From assembly GCA_030642545.1 (NCBI GenBank), contig DAOWNP010000079.1, positions 1 through 9,458 on the forward strand: DNA of 9,458 nt. Direction: 5' to 3'. Source of the DNA: Desulfobacteraceae bacterium (GTDB taxonomy: Bacteria; Desulfobacterota; Desulfobacteria; Desulfobacterales; DAOWNP01). The position numbers and the translations under genes are program-made. Positions 1-5,720 of this stretch are shown piece after piece (position 1 is the stretch's first letter; each line of letters starts with the position of its first letter). The notes beneath the pieces are model-generated. The model was not told where the DNA came from. It saw only the letters and a list, made by a program, of their open reading frames with translations, and ran no database searches.

Positions 1-2
1 CC

Positions 3-401
3 CCCCGTATCTGGGTAAAAGAGTATGACCAGCTTGCATGGTACTGCAATCCTAAAACAGGAACCTTTCAGGTTCCAACATATGATTTTGAGGATATAAA
101 ACCTGGTGAAACAGCAACAAGGAAAATTGAGTTCTTTTTTAGTTCTGATGATGAAGAATTATATAAATTTTTAGAAGAAGCTCTTTTTGAAAAATCTGAT
201 ATCTTTTTGAACCGTACAACCTCTTTAAAGATCAGCAACTTTATTGAAAAGCTTGGTGTTGATGATGGGGCATTATATCCTGTGCCACCAGAGCTTTCAA
301 GCAATGTCTCGGTATTTCATGCAGTGCCGGTTCCGGCTGCATTATGGCTTTTTGGTTCAGGTCTTTTGGGCCTGATAGGTATCCGGAGAAGAAAGGTATA
401 A
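3..401 (+). CDS. Exported protein with VPxPA/PEP-CTERM-like sorting tail, 3' part
   Basis: The reading frame is open from the window edge, so the true start lies upstream; 132 residues are visible, ending at TAA 399-401. The last 25 residues have the layout of a VPLPA/PEP-CTERM sorting signal. A VPVPAA motif is followed by a hydrophobic segment (LWLFGSGLLGLIGI) and a basic end (RRRKV). In known systems such tails anchor an exported protein in the inner membrane until an exosortase-type transpeptidase removes them. The body, with an acidic helix-rich stretch around DDEELYKFLEEALFEKSD and the phrase ISNFIEKLGVDDGALYP, matches no domain I can name. An N-terminal signal peptide would be expected outside the window. 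No exosortase or sorting partner is visible nearby, which is normal because these substrates are scattered. The tail call is firm; the protein's function is unknown. Confidence 0.85.
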   Translation, partial: PRIWVKEYDQLAWYCNPKTGTFQVPTYDFEDIKPGETATRKIEFFFSSDDEELYKFLEEALFEKSDIFLNRTTSLKISNFIEKLGVDDGALYPVPPELSSNVSVFHAVPVPAALWLFGSGLLGLIGIRRRKV

Positions 402-419
402 TATAAATTTTGGAAAAGA

Positions 420-460
420 CCGGGGGAAAAACAGGTTAATCTTATCTGGCTTTTTCCCGG
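420..460 (+). terminator. Imperfect hairpin after the sorting-tail gene, possible terminator
   Basis: Nineteen bases past the stop, CCGGGGGAAAAAC and GGCTTTTTCCCGG can fold with a bulge, giving a GC-rich base and an A/T-rich upper stem. No U-tract follows (ATTAAC comes next), so it is not a textbook Rho-independent terminator. It could be a Rho-linked or 3'-end-stabilising hairpin. Confidence 0.4.
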
Positions 461-520
461 ATTAACAAAAGAAAAAGATGTAAAAAAATCAGTAATTCCT
501 TCATATTGTAATAGGCAATA

Positions 521-550
521 TTAACAGGGAAAATATTTTTTCCCTGTTAA
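521..550. repeat. Perfect 13-bp inverted repeat, 4-nt loop
   Basis: TTAACAGGGAAAA (521-533) is the exact reverse complement of 538-550, with the loop TATT. The palindrome is long enough to form a stable hairpin in RNA of either strand. It lies about 120 bases after the sorting-tail stop and about 80 bases before the mutase remnant. No T-run follows on either side, so the role (second terminator, mobile-element end or repeat family member) is open. Confidence 0.6.
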
Positions 551-627
551 AAGAGCATTTTTATCTTTTCCTGTCATTATATAAACAAATACAAGATTGT
601 TCTTTGTCTTAATAAAATCAGGATTAA

Positions 628-822
628 GGAATATGCTTATTAAAAGATTTTCAAAAAAGAAATAAAAATCAATCGGAATTAGCTTTAAAACAGCTAAAAA
701 AGGTTTGCCTGTCAAATGAAAATATTTTTAAAGAATTAATAAAAACAACAAGAGTATGTTCTCTTGAACAGATTACACAAACTTTGTATCAGGTTGGAGG
801 AAAATACAGACGTAATTTATAA
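628..822 (+). pseudogene. 3' remnant of acyl-CoA mutase large subunit (methylmalonyl/isobutyryl-CoA mutase family)
   Basis: An open frame follows a stop at 625-627 and runs to TAA 820-822. Homology appears to begin near 634 with CLLKDFQKRNKNQSELALKQL and ends NIFKELIKTTRVCSLEQITQ then TLYQVGGKYRRNL. This matches the extreme C-terminus typical of B12-dependent acyl-CoA mutases of the IcmF/methylmalonyl-CoA mutase type, where a segment like FxxLMxxVxVCSLGQI is followed by xxALxEVGGQYRRNM. Only about 60 of the family's 500 or more residues remain, with no start codon or ribosome site. Some consensus positions have drifted: SLGQI reads SLEQI and GGQYRRNM reads GGKYRRNL. The preceding DNA does not continue the homology in any frame I checked by eye. 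I read it as the surviving 3' end of a deleted or rearranged gene. The intact enzyme would rearrange acyl-CoA carbon skeletons. Confidence 0.75.
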
Positions 823-828
823 GGAATA

Positions 829-876
829 TGGTCAAAATAATTTTCATAAAGGCACATGGTAAAATTATTTTGACCA
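829..876. repeat. 16-bp perfect inverted repeat with 16-nt loop
   Basis: TGGTCAAAATAATTTT (829-844) is the exact reverse complement of 861-876; the loop is CATAAAGGCACATGGT. It starts six bases after the stop of the mutase remnant. It may have been that gene's 3' hairpin, but no T-tract follows. The length and perfection also suit a small dispersed palindromic element. Only a genome-wide copy count could decide. Confidence 0.6.
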
Positions 877-940
877 CGTCTTTAAAGAACCTTTAATAGA
901 TAATCATCTCTACCAGCAGGAACAGGCTTGACCTATAATC

Positions 941-970
941 AAAAAAAAGGTCGTTTAAAAAAACGACCTT
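941..970 (-). terminator. Rho-independent terminator of tRNA-Asn
   Basis: Read on the minus strand, AAGGTCGTTT, a 4-nt loop and AAACGACCTT (stem arms 961-970 and 947-956) are followed directly by a run of T's (complement of the A's at 941 onward). It lies ten bases beyond the tRNA-Asn 3' end, which is the expected place and orientation. Confidence 0.9.
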
Positions 971-979
971 ATTAATGTT

Positions 980-1055
980 TGGCTCCCCAGCACGGACTTG
1001 AACCGCGGACCCAGTGGTTAACAGCCACTTGCTCTGCCAGCTGAGCTACTGGGGA
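980..1055 (-). tRNA. tRNA-Asn (anticodon GTT)
   Basis: On the minus strand the cloverleaf is complete. The acceptor TCCCCAG pairs with CTGGGGA, the D arm is GCTC/GAGC, and the anticodon stem AGTGG/CCACT encloses the loop CTGTTAA. The anticodon GTT reads Asn codons. The T arm is CGCGG/CCGTG around TTCAAGT. The discriminator base is G and the CCA end is encoded, giving 76 nt. It has its own promoter (1100-1128) and terminator (941-970), so it is a single-gene unit diverging from the Val-Asp pair. Confidence 0.97.
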
Positions 1056-1099
1056 ATAATTTTATCAGCTTTTAAAACTTTTAAAAACAGACAAGAAAA

Positions 1100-1128
1100 C
1101 TTATACATTGACTGTTTTTTTGTGTCAA
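1100..1128 (-). promoter_or_regulatory. Sigma70-type promoter for tRNA-Asn
   Basis: On the minus strand, -35 TTGACA (1128-1123) and -10 TATAAG (1105-1100) are separated by exactly 17 bases. Transcription should begin near 1093, leaving a leader of about 38 nt before the tRNA. A perfect -35 box is typical of strong stable-RNA promoters. Confidence 0.85.
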
Positions 1129-1175
1129 CAAAAAAACATGCTTTTTTGTTATTATTTATTATTTATTATTTTAGC

Positions 1176-1204
1176 TTGACATTAGCTGAGCACATTGTTA
1201 AAAC
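1176..1204 (+). promoter_or_regulatory. Sigma70-type promoter for tRNA-Val/tRNA-Asp
   Basis: A perfect -35 TTGACA (1176-1181) precedes a -10 candidate TAAAAC (1199-1204, spacer 17) or TTAAAA (1198-1203, spacer 16). It lies 32 bases ahead of tRNA-Val and faces away from the tRNA-Asn promoter. The -10 box is weaker than the -35, so the exact position is less certain. Confidence 0.7.
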
Positions 1205-1236
1205 ACCACAGTTTTACAAATTGTTTGTAGCCAAAA

Positions 1237-1309
1237 GGGCGGGTAGCTCAGTTGGGAGAGCATCGGCCTTACAAGCCGAGGGTCACAGGTTCAAGCCCTG
1301 TTCCGCCTA
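1237..1309 (+). tRNA. tRNA-Val (anticodon TAC), CCA not encoded
   Basis: The acceptor GGGCGGG pairs with TCCGCCT, with G-U wobbles at both ends (1-72 and 7-66). The D arm is GCTC/GAGC. The anticodon stem TCGGC/GCCGA encloses CTTACAA, so the anticodon is TAC (Val). The T arm is ACAGG/CCTGT. The discriminator is A, followed by TTA, so CCA must be added after transcription, unlike the two neighbouring tRNAs. It is the first gene of a two-tRNA unit with tRNA-Asp 29 bases downstream. Confidence 0.96.
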
Positions 1310-1338
1310 TTAGAAGACAAACAGTAAAATTAAAAAAT

Positions 1339-1417
1339 GGGGGCGTAGTTCAGCTCTGGTTAGAACGCCGGCCTGTCACGCCGGAGGTCGCGGGTTCGAG
1401 TCCCGTCGCTCCCGCCA
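1339..1417 (+). tRNA. tRNA-Asp (anticodon GTC)
   Basis: The acceptor GGGGGCG pairs with CGCTCCC. The D arm GTTC/GAAC has an 11-nt loop, about two bases longer than in the E. coli counterpart, making the gene 79 nt. The anticodon stem CCGGC/GCCGG encloses CTGTCAC, giving GTC (Asp). The T arm is GCGGG/CCCGT around TTCGAGT. The discriminator is G and CCA is encoded. A terminator follows 10 bases downstream. Confidence 0.97.
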
Positions 1418-1427
1418 TAAAATAATA

Positions 1428-1461
1428 AAAGGCTTTAGAAGAAATTCTAAAGCCTTTTTAT
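1428..1461 (+). terminator. Strong hairpin terminator, probably bidirectional
   Basis: AAAGGCTTTAGAA (1428-1440), a GAAA tetraloop and the exact complement TTCTAAAGCCTTT (1445-1457) run into further T's. It ends the Val-Asp tRNA transcript. The A-rich left flank gives U's on the other strand, so it may also stop the minus-strand radical SAM gene converging from 1535. A second, weaker stem (AAATCCAT 1472-1479 with ATGGATTT 1493-1500) lies between it and that gene. Confidence 0.88.
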
Positions 1462-1534
1462 ATTGGTTAGAAAATCCATATCCAACTATAAAATGGATTT
1501 TTGAATTTCTAAAAAGATTCTTTAACTACCATCT

Positions 1535-3361
1535 TTAAATACTTAAATACTTAGATAGTATGGATTTTGGCGGTACTTTAAACTGTTTTACATATGTTTT
1601 AAATATTTTTCTTACATATGGGTTTTTTTCATTATCATAGAGTCTTTCAAATATTCCTAACACCCCATTTTGTGTATATCCTAAACTGTCTCCCTGTGAT
1701 TTATAAAGACTTACTGCTACCTGAGAAATAAAAGAACATAAACTGTCTTGCATACGGTCGTAAATATTATCTGCTCCCTGCTTTGTTGGATTCAGAAATG
1801 ATTTTAGAGCACTTGAAAAAGAATTTATAACAGCAGCTTTGGGATGGCCAACAACTTTTACTGATTCATATGCTAAAAAAGCTACAACAAGAGGGCTGTT
1901 ATAAAGTGAATCAGGTGGATGTCGGTTTGTTTCTCCAAGATCGGTAAGGCATAAAGAGACGAAGTGTTCCATAGAACCTTTACTTCCGTAAAGATAATTT
2001 TTGTTTTTATGGCTTAATTCAAATAGTATAGATCCTGGTAAATCTGTTAGTGAGCTTGGTTGAATTCCAATATTGTTTTTCAGGCAAAAACTGGCAACAT
2101 CTATTCCTGTGTGGTTGTTTAAAGATTTAAAATAATCATAAGGCAGACCGAATACAAAAGATGCATGAATTGATATTCCAAAAGACTGAATTTTTTTTAT
2201 TTTTTCTGAATAGTATTCGGACACACTTTTTTTACTTTTTATAATTCTGTTTGTAATATTTTTGTCTATATATTTTAAATTATCAAGGTCAAGCGATTCT
2301 AAACCAATAAAAAAATGGGTAGCTCCTGATAATCTGAGTTTTTTTAATAAATCATTGTCATCAGCTACTTCAATAGAAATCTGAGCTGCATAATTAATTT
2401 TAAGCCTGCTTTCTATTATTTTGTTTAATAACTGTTTTAATTTTTTTCCTCCAAAAAGAAGGTTGTCTGGAAGGAAAAAAAAATAACGGTTTGTAAGATC
2501 AATTTTCTTTTTTTGAATATATAAAAGCTCTGCAATAAAATCATCAGCATCTCTTATGATAAATTTCCGCTGTTTTTTAGGAATTGTGGATATTGAACAA
2601 AATTTACAGGAAAACGGACATCCTACATAAGGTGTTACCGGGTTTATTTTAAAATTTCTAATACCTGTTTTTTTTATAAAAGGCAGTTTGTTTAGAACAG
2701 GAATTTTAAGAGGTTTCATAAACTCTATATTCTTATCGTTTCCCCATGTCCTGTTTTCTACCATTAAACTTCCCGAATATTCTTTTTTAAGGCTTGAGCT
2801 ATCTATATTTTTAAGAACTTCTGATATAACCTCAAAATCTCCAGCTCCTTTTACTATAGAGATAAGCTCAGGATAAGGACAATATTTCCTTATATAAAAA
2901 TCTACATCTTCAGGACTTGTTGAAACATGAATTCCCCCTATTATTACAGGTATTTTTGCATAATTTAAAACAATAGATATTGTTGCTGCTGTAGGAAAAT
3001 TTGAACTCATAGCTGTAATAAAAACTCCTTTTGGCAAAGAGTTCATCATAGAAATTACATCTTTAAAGTTTTTTCTTTTTCCGTCAATTAAAAAAATTTT
3101 ACTTCTGTTTTTTATCTTGGCTATCTGGTTAGCTATATAAACCAGAGCATGGCTTTCTATTGCAAGTGTTTCAACTAAGCCTTTACGCTGTAAACTGTTT
3201 AAAAAAACTGTATAGTCAAGATAGTTATCCTTATTAAGTTTTTTTGCATCTTTTCCTGTAAGATAAGATATTATAGAATAAGGAGAAAGACTTTCATTAT
3301 TTATTATATCCATTAAGCTGTATGTTAAAGGATTGTAAGCAATGTAATAATTATTATCCAT
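1535..3361 (-). CDS. B12-binding domain radical SAM protein
   Basis: The 608-residue product combines an N-terminal cobalamin-binding-type Rossmann region (about residues 85-185, with VIIGGIHVSTSPEDV at 139-153) and a radical SAM core. The core has the CxxxCxxC cluster motif CPFSCKFC (Cys 248, 252, 255), which ligates a 4Fe-4S cluster for S-adenosylmethionine cleavage. GLESL (353-357) and VFGLPYDY (403-410) are further typical core motifs. No DxHxxG motif is seen in the B12 domain, as is common in this class, which binds cobalamin without a histidine ligand. Family members perform methylations or other radical modifications, but the roughly 200-residue C-terminal part does not reveal the substrate. 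The start at 3361 gives the natural N-terminus MDNNYYIAYNPLTYSLMD, although no clear Shine-Dalgarno precedes it. It lies 63 bases after the FKBP gene on the same strand. It could be a methyltransferase or a cyclase; the class call is firm. Confidence 0.9.
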   Translation of the reverse strand: MDNNYYIAYNPLTYSLMDIINNESLSPYSIISYLTGKDAKKLNKDNYLDYTVFLNSLQRKGLVETLAIESHALVYIANQIAKIKNRSKIFLIDGKRKNFKDVISMMNSLPKGVFITAMSSNFPTAATISIVLNYAKIPVIIGGIHVSTSPEDVDFYIRKYCPYPELISIVKGAGDFEVISEVLKNIDSSSLKKEYSGSLMVENRTWGNDKNIEFMKPLKIPVLNKLPFIKKTGIRNFKINPVTPYVGCPFSCKFCSISTIPKKQRKFIIRDADDFIAELLYIQKKKIDLTNRYFFFLPDNLLFGGKKLKQLLNKIIESRLKINYAAQISIEVADDNDLLKKLRLSGATHFFIGLESLDLDNLKYIDKNITNRIIKSKKSVSEYYSEKIKKIQSFGISIHASFVFGLPYDYFKSLNNHTGIDVASFCLKNNIGIQPSSLTDLPGSILFELSHKNKNYLYGSKGSMEHFVSLCLTDLGETNRHPPDSLYNSPLVVAFLAYESVKVVGHPKAAVINSFSSALKSFLNPTKQGADNIYDRMQDSLCSFISQVAVSLYKSQGDSLGYTQNGVLGIFERLYDNEKNPYVRKIFKTYVKQFKVPPKSILSKYLSI

Positions 3362-3387
3362 GGTTTCTTATAGAACTTTTTTAGGTT

Positions 3388-3414
3388 CCGCAGTTTTTTT
3401 AAAAAAAACTGCGG
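3388..3414 (-). other. Hairpin between the FKBP and radical SAM genes
   Basis: CCGCAG followed by seven T's (3388-3400) faces eight A's followed by CTGCGG (3401-3414), a near-perfect palindrome with a GC base and an A/T upper stem. It sits in the 63-base gap between the two minus-strand genes. No U-tract follows the GC base, so it may weaken readthrough or protect the upstream message rather than terminate cleanly. Confidence 0.5.
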
Positions 3415-3424
3415 GTAAATATTA

Positions 3425-4141
3425 CTATTTTTTATTTGATGATTTAGCTTGTATAGACAAAAGTTCTATATCAAAAATAAGTGCTGAATTTGGATTTATT
3501 TTTGATCCTGCACCTTTTTTGCCATAAGCAAGATCAGAAGGGATAAACAGTTTATATTTACTGCCAACAGGCATAAGCTGCAAAGCTTCTGTCCATCCCT
3601 TAATAACACCTTTAACCATAAAAGATGCTGGTTTCCCACGCTTATAAGAGCTATCAAATTCATCCCCGTTTAAAAGGGTTCCTTTATAATGAACTGTTAC
3701 CTTATCACTGCCTGAGGGTATGGGACCGTCTCCTTTTTTTATAATTTCATACTGTAATCCTGACTTTGTTGTTATTATCCCATCTTTTTTTTTGTTTTCT
3801 TCAAGAAATTTATCCTGTTCTATTTTATTTTTTTTAGTAGTTTCCATCATTTTCTGAATATATTTTTTTCTTTCTTTATCAAAAACTTCCTTACGAATAG
3901 AAGCCATCTCTTTTTTAGATATTATAAATTCTCTTTTTTCAAAAGAATCGTTAATACCCATAACAAACTTATCCTGCTCTATTTTTGTTTTAATGGTTTT
4001 AATGCTTTCAACTACCTGTACTCCCATGGAGTAACTGAATTTATCAGTTATCGTGTTTAATTCTCTGTTATTCTCTTTTGTTTCTTTACAACCTGTAAAA
4101 CATAAACACAGAATAGCAATAAGTATCAGTTTTTTATTCAT
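3425..4141 (-). CDS. FKBP-type peptidyl-prolyl cis-trans isomerase, lipoprotein (FkpA/Mip-like)
   Basis: The 238-residue protein begins with a lipoprotein signal: basic MNKK, a hydrophobic stretch, then LCFTGC with the lipidated Cys predicted at 18. The -3 residue is Phe, a tolerated but non-ideal lipobox. An FKBP N-terminal dimerisation-type segment follows (KFSYSMGVQVVESIK, 34-48), then a Lys/Glu-rich helix (about 76-118). The catalytic FKBP domain spans about 125-231. Expected active-site aromatics are present: Tyr152 (VHYKGTL), Phe162-Asp163 (EFDSS), Val179-Ile180, Trp183 and Tyr206. It should speed proline isomerisation, and so folding, of exported proteins while tethered to a membrane facing the periplasm. 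An AGGAG ribosome site lies 9 bases before the ATG. The N-terminal domain is somewhat short for Mip/FkpA, so dimer formation is likely but unproven. The radical SAM gene follows at 63 bases, with a hairpin between; functional linkage is not evident. Confidence 0.93.
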   Translation of the reverse strand: MNKKLILIAILCLCFTGCKETKENNRELNTITDKFSYSMGVQVVESIKTIKTKIEQDKFVMGINDSFEKREFIISKKEMASIRKEVFDKERKKYIQKMMETTKKNKIEQDKFLEENKKKDGIITTKSGLQYEIIKKGDGPIPSGSDKVTVHYKGTLLNGDEFDSSYKRGKPASFMVKGVIKGWTEALQLMPVGSKYKLFIPSDLAYGKKGAGSKINPNSALIFDIELLSIQAKSSNKK

Positions 4142-4212
4142 ACAACAAATCTCCTTTTTTTTGTAATATAATAGTTTTTATTAAAATGAGTATTTTAAAT
4201 AAAATAAAGGGA

Positions 4213-4234
4213 AATTATCTGTTATCAGATAATT
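4213..4234. repeat. 9-bp inverted repeat upstream of the FKBP gene
   Basis: AATTATCTG (4213-4221), the loop TTAT and CAGATAATT (4226-4234) form a perfect palindrome about 72 bases ahead of the FKBP start. It could be an operator for a dimeric regulator or a hairpin in the leader transcript; the sequence alone does not decide. Confidence 0.45.
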
Positions 4235-4440
4235 GATTTGAATAATACTTTAAAATATTTTATTTATATCAGCAGTTATAAAAATATGCGAAAATAAACA
4301 ATATAAATCGAACATTTTGTTTATTTTGGAAAAAATTTTTTAAAATAAATAAATTTTAATCAAAACAAATGAATAAAAAAAGAATAGACATTTATATTAA
4401 AATAGTCAATAATAATCTGGGTTTTTACAAAAAAATAAAC

Positions 4441-4456
4441 AAGGAACAAGTTCCTT
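4441..4456 (-). terminator. Possible terminator of the DUF89 gene
   Basis: AAGGAAC-AA-GTTCCTT is a perfect 7-bp palindrome (AAGGAAC-TT-GTTCCTT on the minus strand) just beyond the DUF89 stop. On the minus strand it is followed by GTTTATTTTTTT, a U-rich tract that fits a terminator. The short 2-nt loop means that only about five pairs would form in practice. Confidence 0.5.
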
Positions 4457-4462
4457 AGCTTT

Positions 4463-5392
4463 TCATATTGGTTTATCTGTTTTATTTCCTCTCATAAGAA
4501 CTAAACTATCTTTTTTTGCCTTAGATAAACCAGCCATATATTCACATTTAATACGTAATAAAAAGAAGATCCTCTTGTCAGCTATTGGTAACAATGTTTC
4601 AAAATTTCCCTGTCCTTTGGAAAGAACCACATCTGCTGATGCAAATAAATTCTGAAACAGTTTTGTTGTTTCGGGAAGAACTGTTCCAGGGTAAATACTA
4701 CCGCTGGAAATAGTCGTAACGAGAAGATCAAGACCTACGAATTTGGCATCTTCTAATGTAGCATCATTAATAATAGGTTTATCACGAAGAGCTGCTGTTA
4801 TATGAAGATTTGGATACTCTTTTTGCAACTCTTTTATAAACAGTGAATCAAAAACAATTTCTCCACTATTATCACAGATATAAAGAAGTGTAGAAGCTTT
4901 ATTTAGAGTTTTTTTTAATGGTTTGATATCATAGTGATCAAAAGATGTTTTATCAAAAGATTGAAGCTCCTTGTCCAAATCCAAAGAGCCATGATTCTTT
5001 GCTCCAAAATCTATAATATTTCCTGCTGCTGCAATTTGTAAAGCTGTTTCAAATGGTGAATTGCTGATATTTATCATTTCCTGAAATTTATCTGCATAAG
5101 CCAAAGATAAAATATTAGATTTTTCTTTCACTTCTGCATAAATATCAAAATCAAGAGACTCCCCTCGTTCTTGAATGATTGCATCTGCTACACGACGAAC
5201 TACATGCTGTACCAAAATATGTGTTGTTTTGGATTTCTCCAAAGCAACCTTTGCTACAGTAATAATTCGTTTGGTCTGTTCTTGAGTAAGCTTCGCAAAA
5301 TGAGCTGCTGAACGTGCCTGATTTATAACACAAGAGTAACAATCTGATGCAATATTAGAAAAACGATTATTGGTTTCAACAATAGTACTCAT
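4463..5392 (-). CDS. DUF89/ARMT1-like damage-control phosphatase
   Basis: The 309-residue protein carries the full set of DUF89 metal-dependent phosphatase motifs. They are an N-terminal CxxC (Cys18, Cys21), AAGNIIDFG (122-130), DNSGEIVFD (174-182), RDKPIINDAT (203-212) and KGQGNFETL (259-267). By comparison with characterised relatives, Asp174-Asn175 and Asp210 should bind the catalytic metal and Lys259 the phosphate. Members of this family remove phosphate from damaged or overflow sugar phosphates and related metabolites; the natural substrate here is unknown. The short length and N-terminal CxxC suggest the prokaryotic subfamily I. The start is supported by a strong GGAGGT eight bases before the ATG. 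No signal peptide is seen, so it is cytosolic. It diverges from the metallo-hydrolase operon across a 328-base gap and is likely a single-gene unit ending at the 4441-4456 hairpin. Confidence 0.9.
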   Translation of the reverse strand: MSTIVETNNRFSNIASDCYSCVINQARSAAHFAKLTQEQTKRIITVAKVALEKSKTTHILVQHVVRRVADAIIQERGESLDFDIYAEVKEKSNILSLAYADKFQEMINISNSPFETALQIAAAGNIIDFGAKNHGSLDLDKELQSFDKTSFDHYDIKPLKKTLNKASTLLYICDNSGEIVFDSLFIKELQKEYPNLHITAALRDKPIINDATLEDAKFVGLDLLVTTISSGSIYPGTVLPETTKLFQNLFASADVVLSKGQGNFETLLPIADKRIFFLLRIKCEYMAGLSKAKKDSLVLMRGNKTDKPI

Positions 5393-5720
5393 CTTTTAAC
5401 ACCTCCAAATGTTAGAGAAATGGAGAAAATTAATTTGATCCAGAAAACACAGCGATATATGCCTTAGCTCAAAATAATTTTCTGCCTTGAACCTGAAGAA
5501 ATTTTTATTGCATAACAGCCTGTAAACTATAAATTTAAAAATTATTGTATTAGACTTGACAAAAACAAGTGTTTACATTTATTTATCATATATCTCTTTT
5601 TCTGTATCCATAAAAATCACTTTGGGCTTAGTTTTAATTTTGGCTTTATATATTTAAATTATAATAAAATTTAATAGCCAATGTTATAAACAAATCCCCA
5701 ATTGTACAAGGAAAAATTAA
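5393..5720. other. Divergent intergenic region between DUF89 and MBL genes
   Basis: This 328-base AT-rich region must hold promoters for both directions. A plus-strand promoter candidate is present (5556-5585). For the minus-strand gene I see only the ribosome site at 5401-5406 and no convincing -35/-10 pair. No ORF, RNA gene or riboswitch-like fold is evident. Confidence 0.6.
5556..5585 (+). promoter_or_regulatory. Candidate promoter of the MBL-hotdog-SDR operon with internal palindrome
   Basis: TTGACA (5556-5561) and TATTTA (5580-5585) are separated by 18 bases, putting the transcription start near 5592 and giving a leader of about 130 nt. Between the boxes lies AAACA-AG-TGTTT (5563-5574), a small inverted repeat placed where a repressor could occlude polymerase. 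The -35 is perfect and the -10 moderate; the operator role is conjecture. Confidence 0.55.

Larger units (their letters stand above)
402..979. other. Long non-coding stretch with hairpins and a gene remnant
   Basis: These 578 bases hold no intact gene. They contain an imperfect hairpin after the sorting-tail gene (420-460), a perfect 13-bp hairpin (521-550), the decayed mutase 3' end (628-822), a 16-bp hairpin (829-876) and the tRNA-Asn terminator (941-970). Nothing else recognisable was seen in 551-627 or 877-940. The mix of a gene fragment and isolated palindromes beside a tRNA cluster suggests past rearrangement or deletion. Confidence 0.7.
4142..4462. other. Very AT-rich intergenic region upstream of the FKBP gene
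   Basis: These 321 bases separate two minus-strand genes and must hold the FKBP promoter unless it is co-transcribed with the DUF89 gene. Apart from the palindromes at 4213-4234 and 4441-4456 I see no ORF, RNA gene or convincing promoter pair. Possible -10 sequences such as TATTAT near 4170 on the minus strand lack a good -35 partner. Confidence 0.6.

Noticed and set aside
521..715. 64-codon minus-strand open frame
   Set aside because: It overlaps the mutase remnant antisense, lacks a ribosome site and reads through a palindrome; its composition is typical of AT-rich non-coding DNA.
402..979. Insertion sequence or integrated element next to the tRNA genes
   Set aside because: No transposase or integrase fragment, no terminal inverted repeat pair framing the region and no repeated tRNA 3' end were found by eye; only gene decay and isolated palindromes are supported.
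1014..1313. 99-codon open frame on the plus strand across the tRNA region
   Set aside because: It runs antisense through tRNA-Asn and through the whole tRNA-Val; its residues are translation of tRNA sequence, so it is not a gene.
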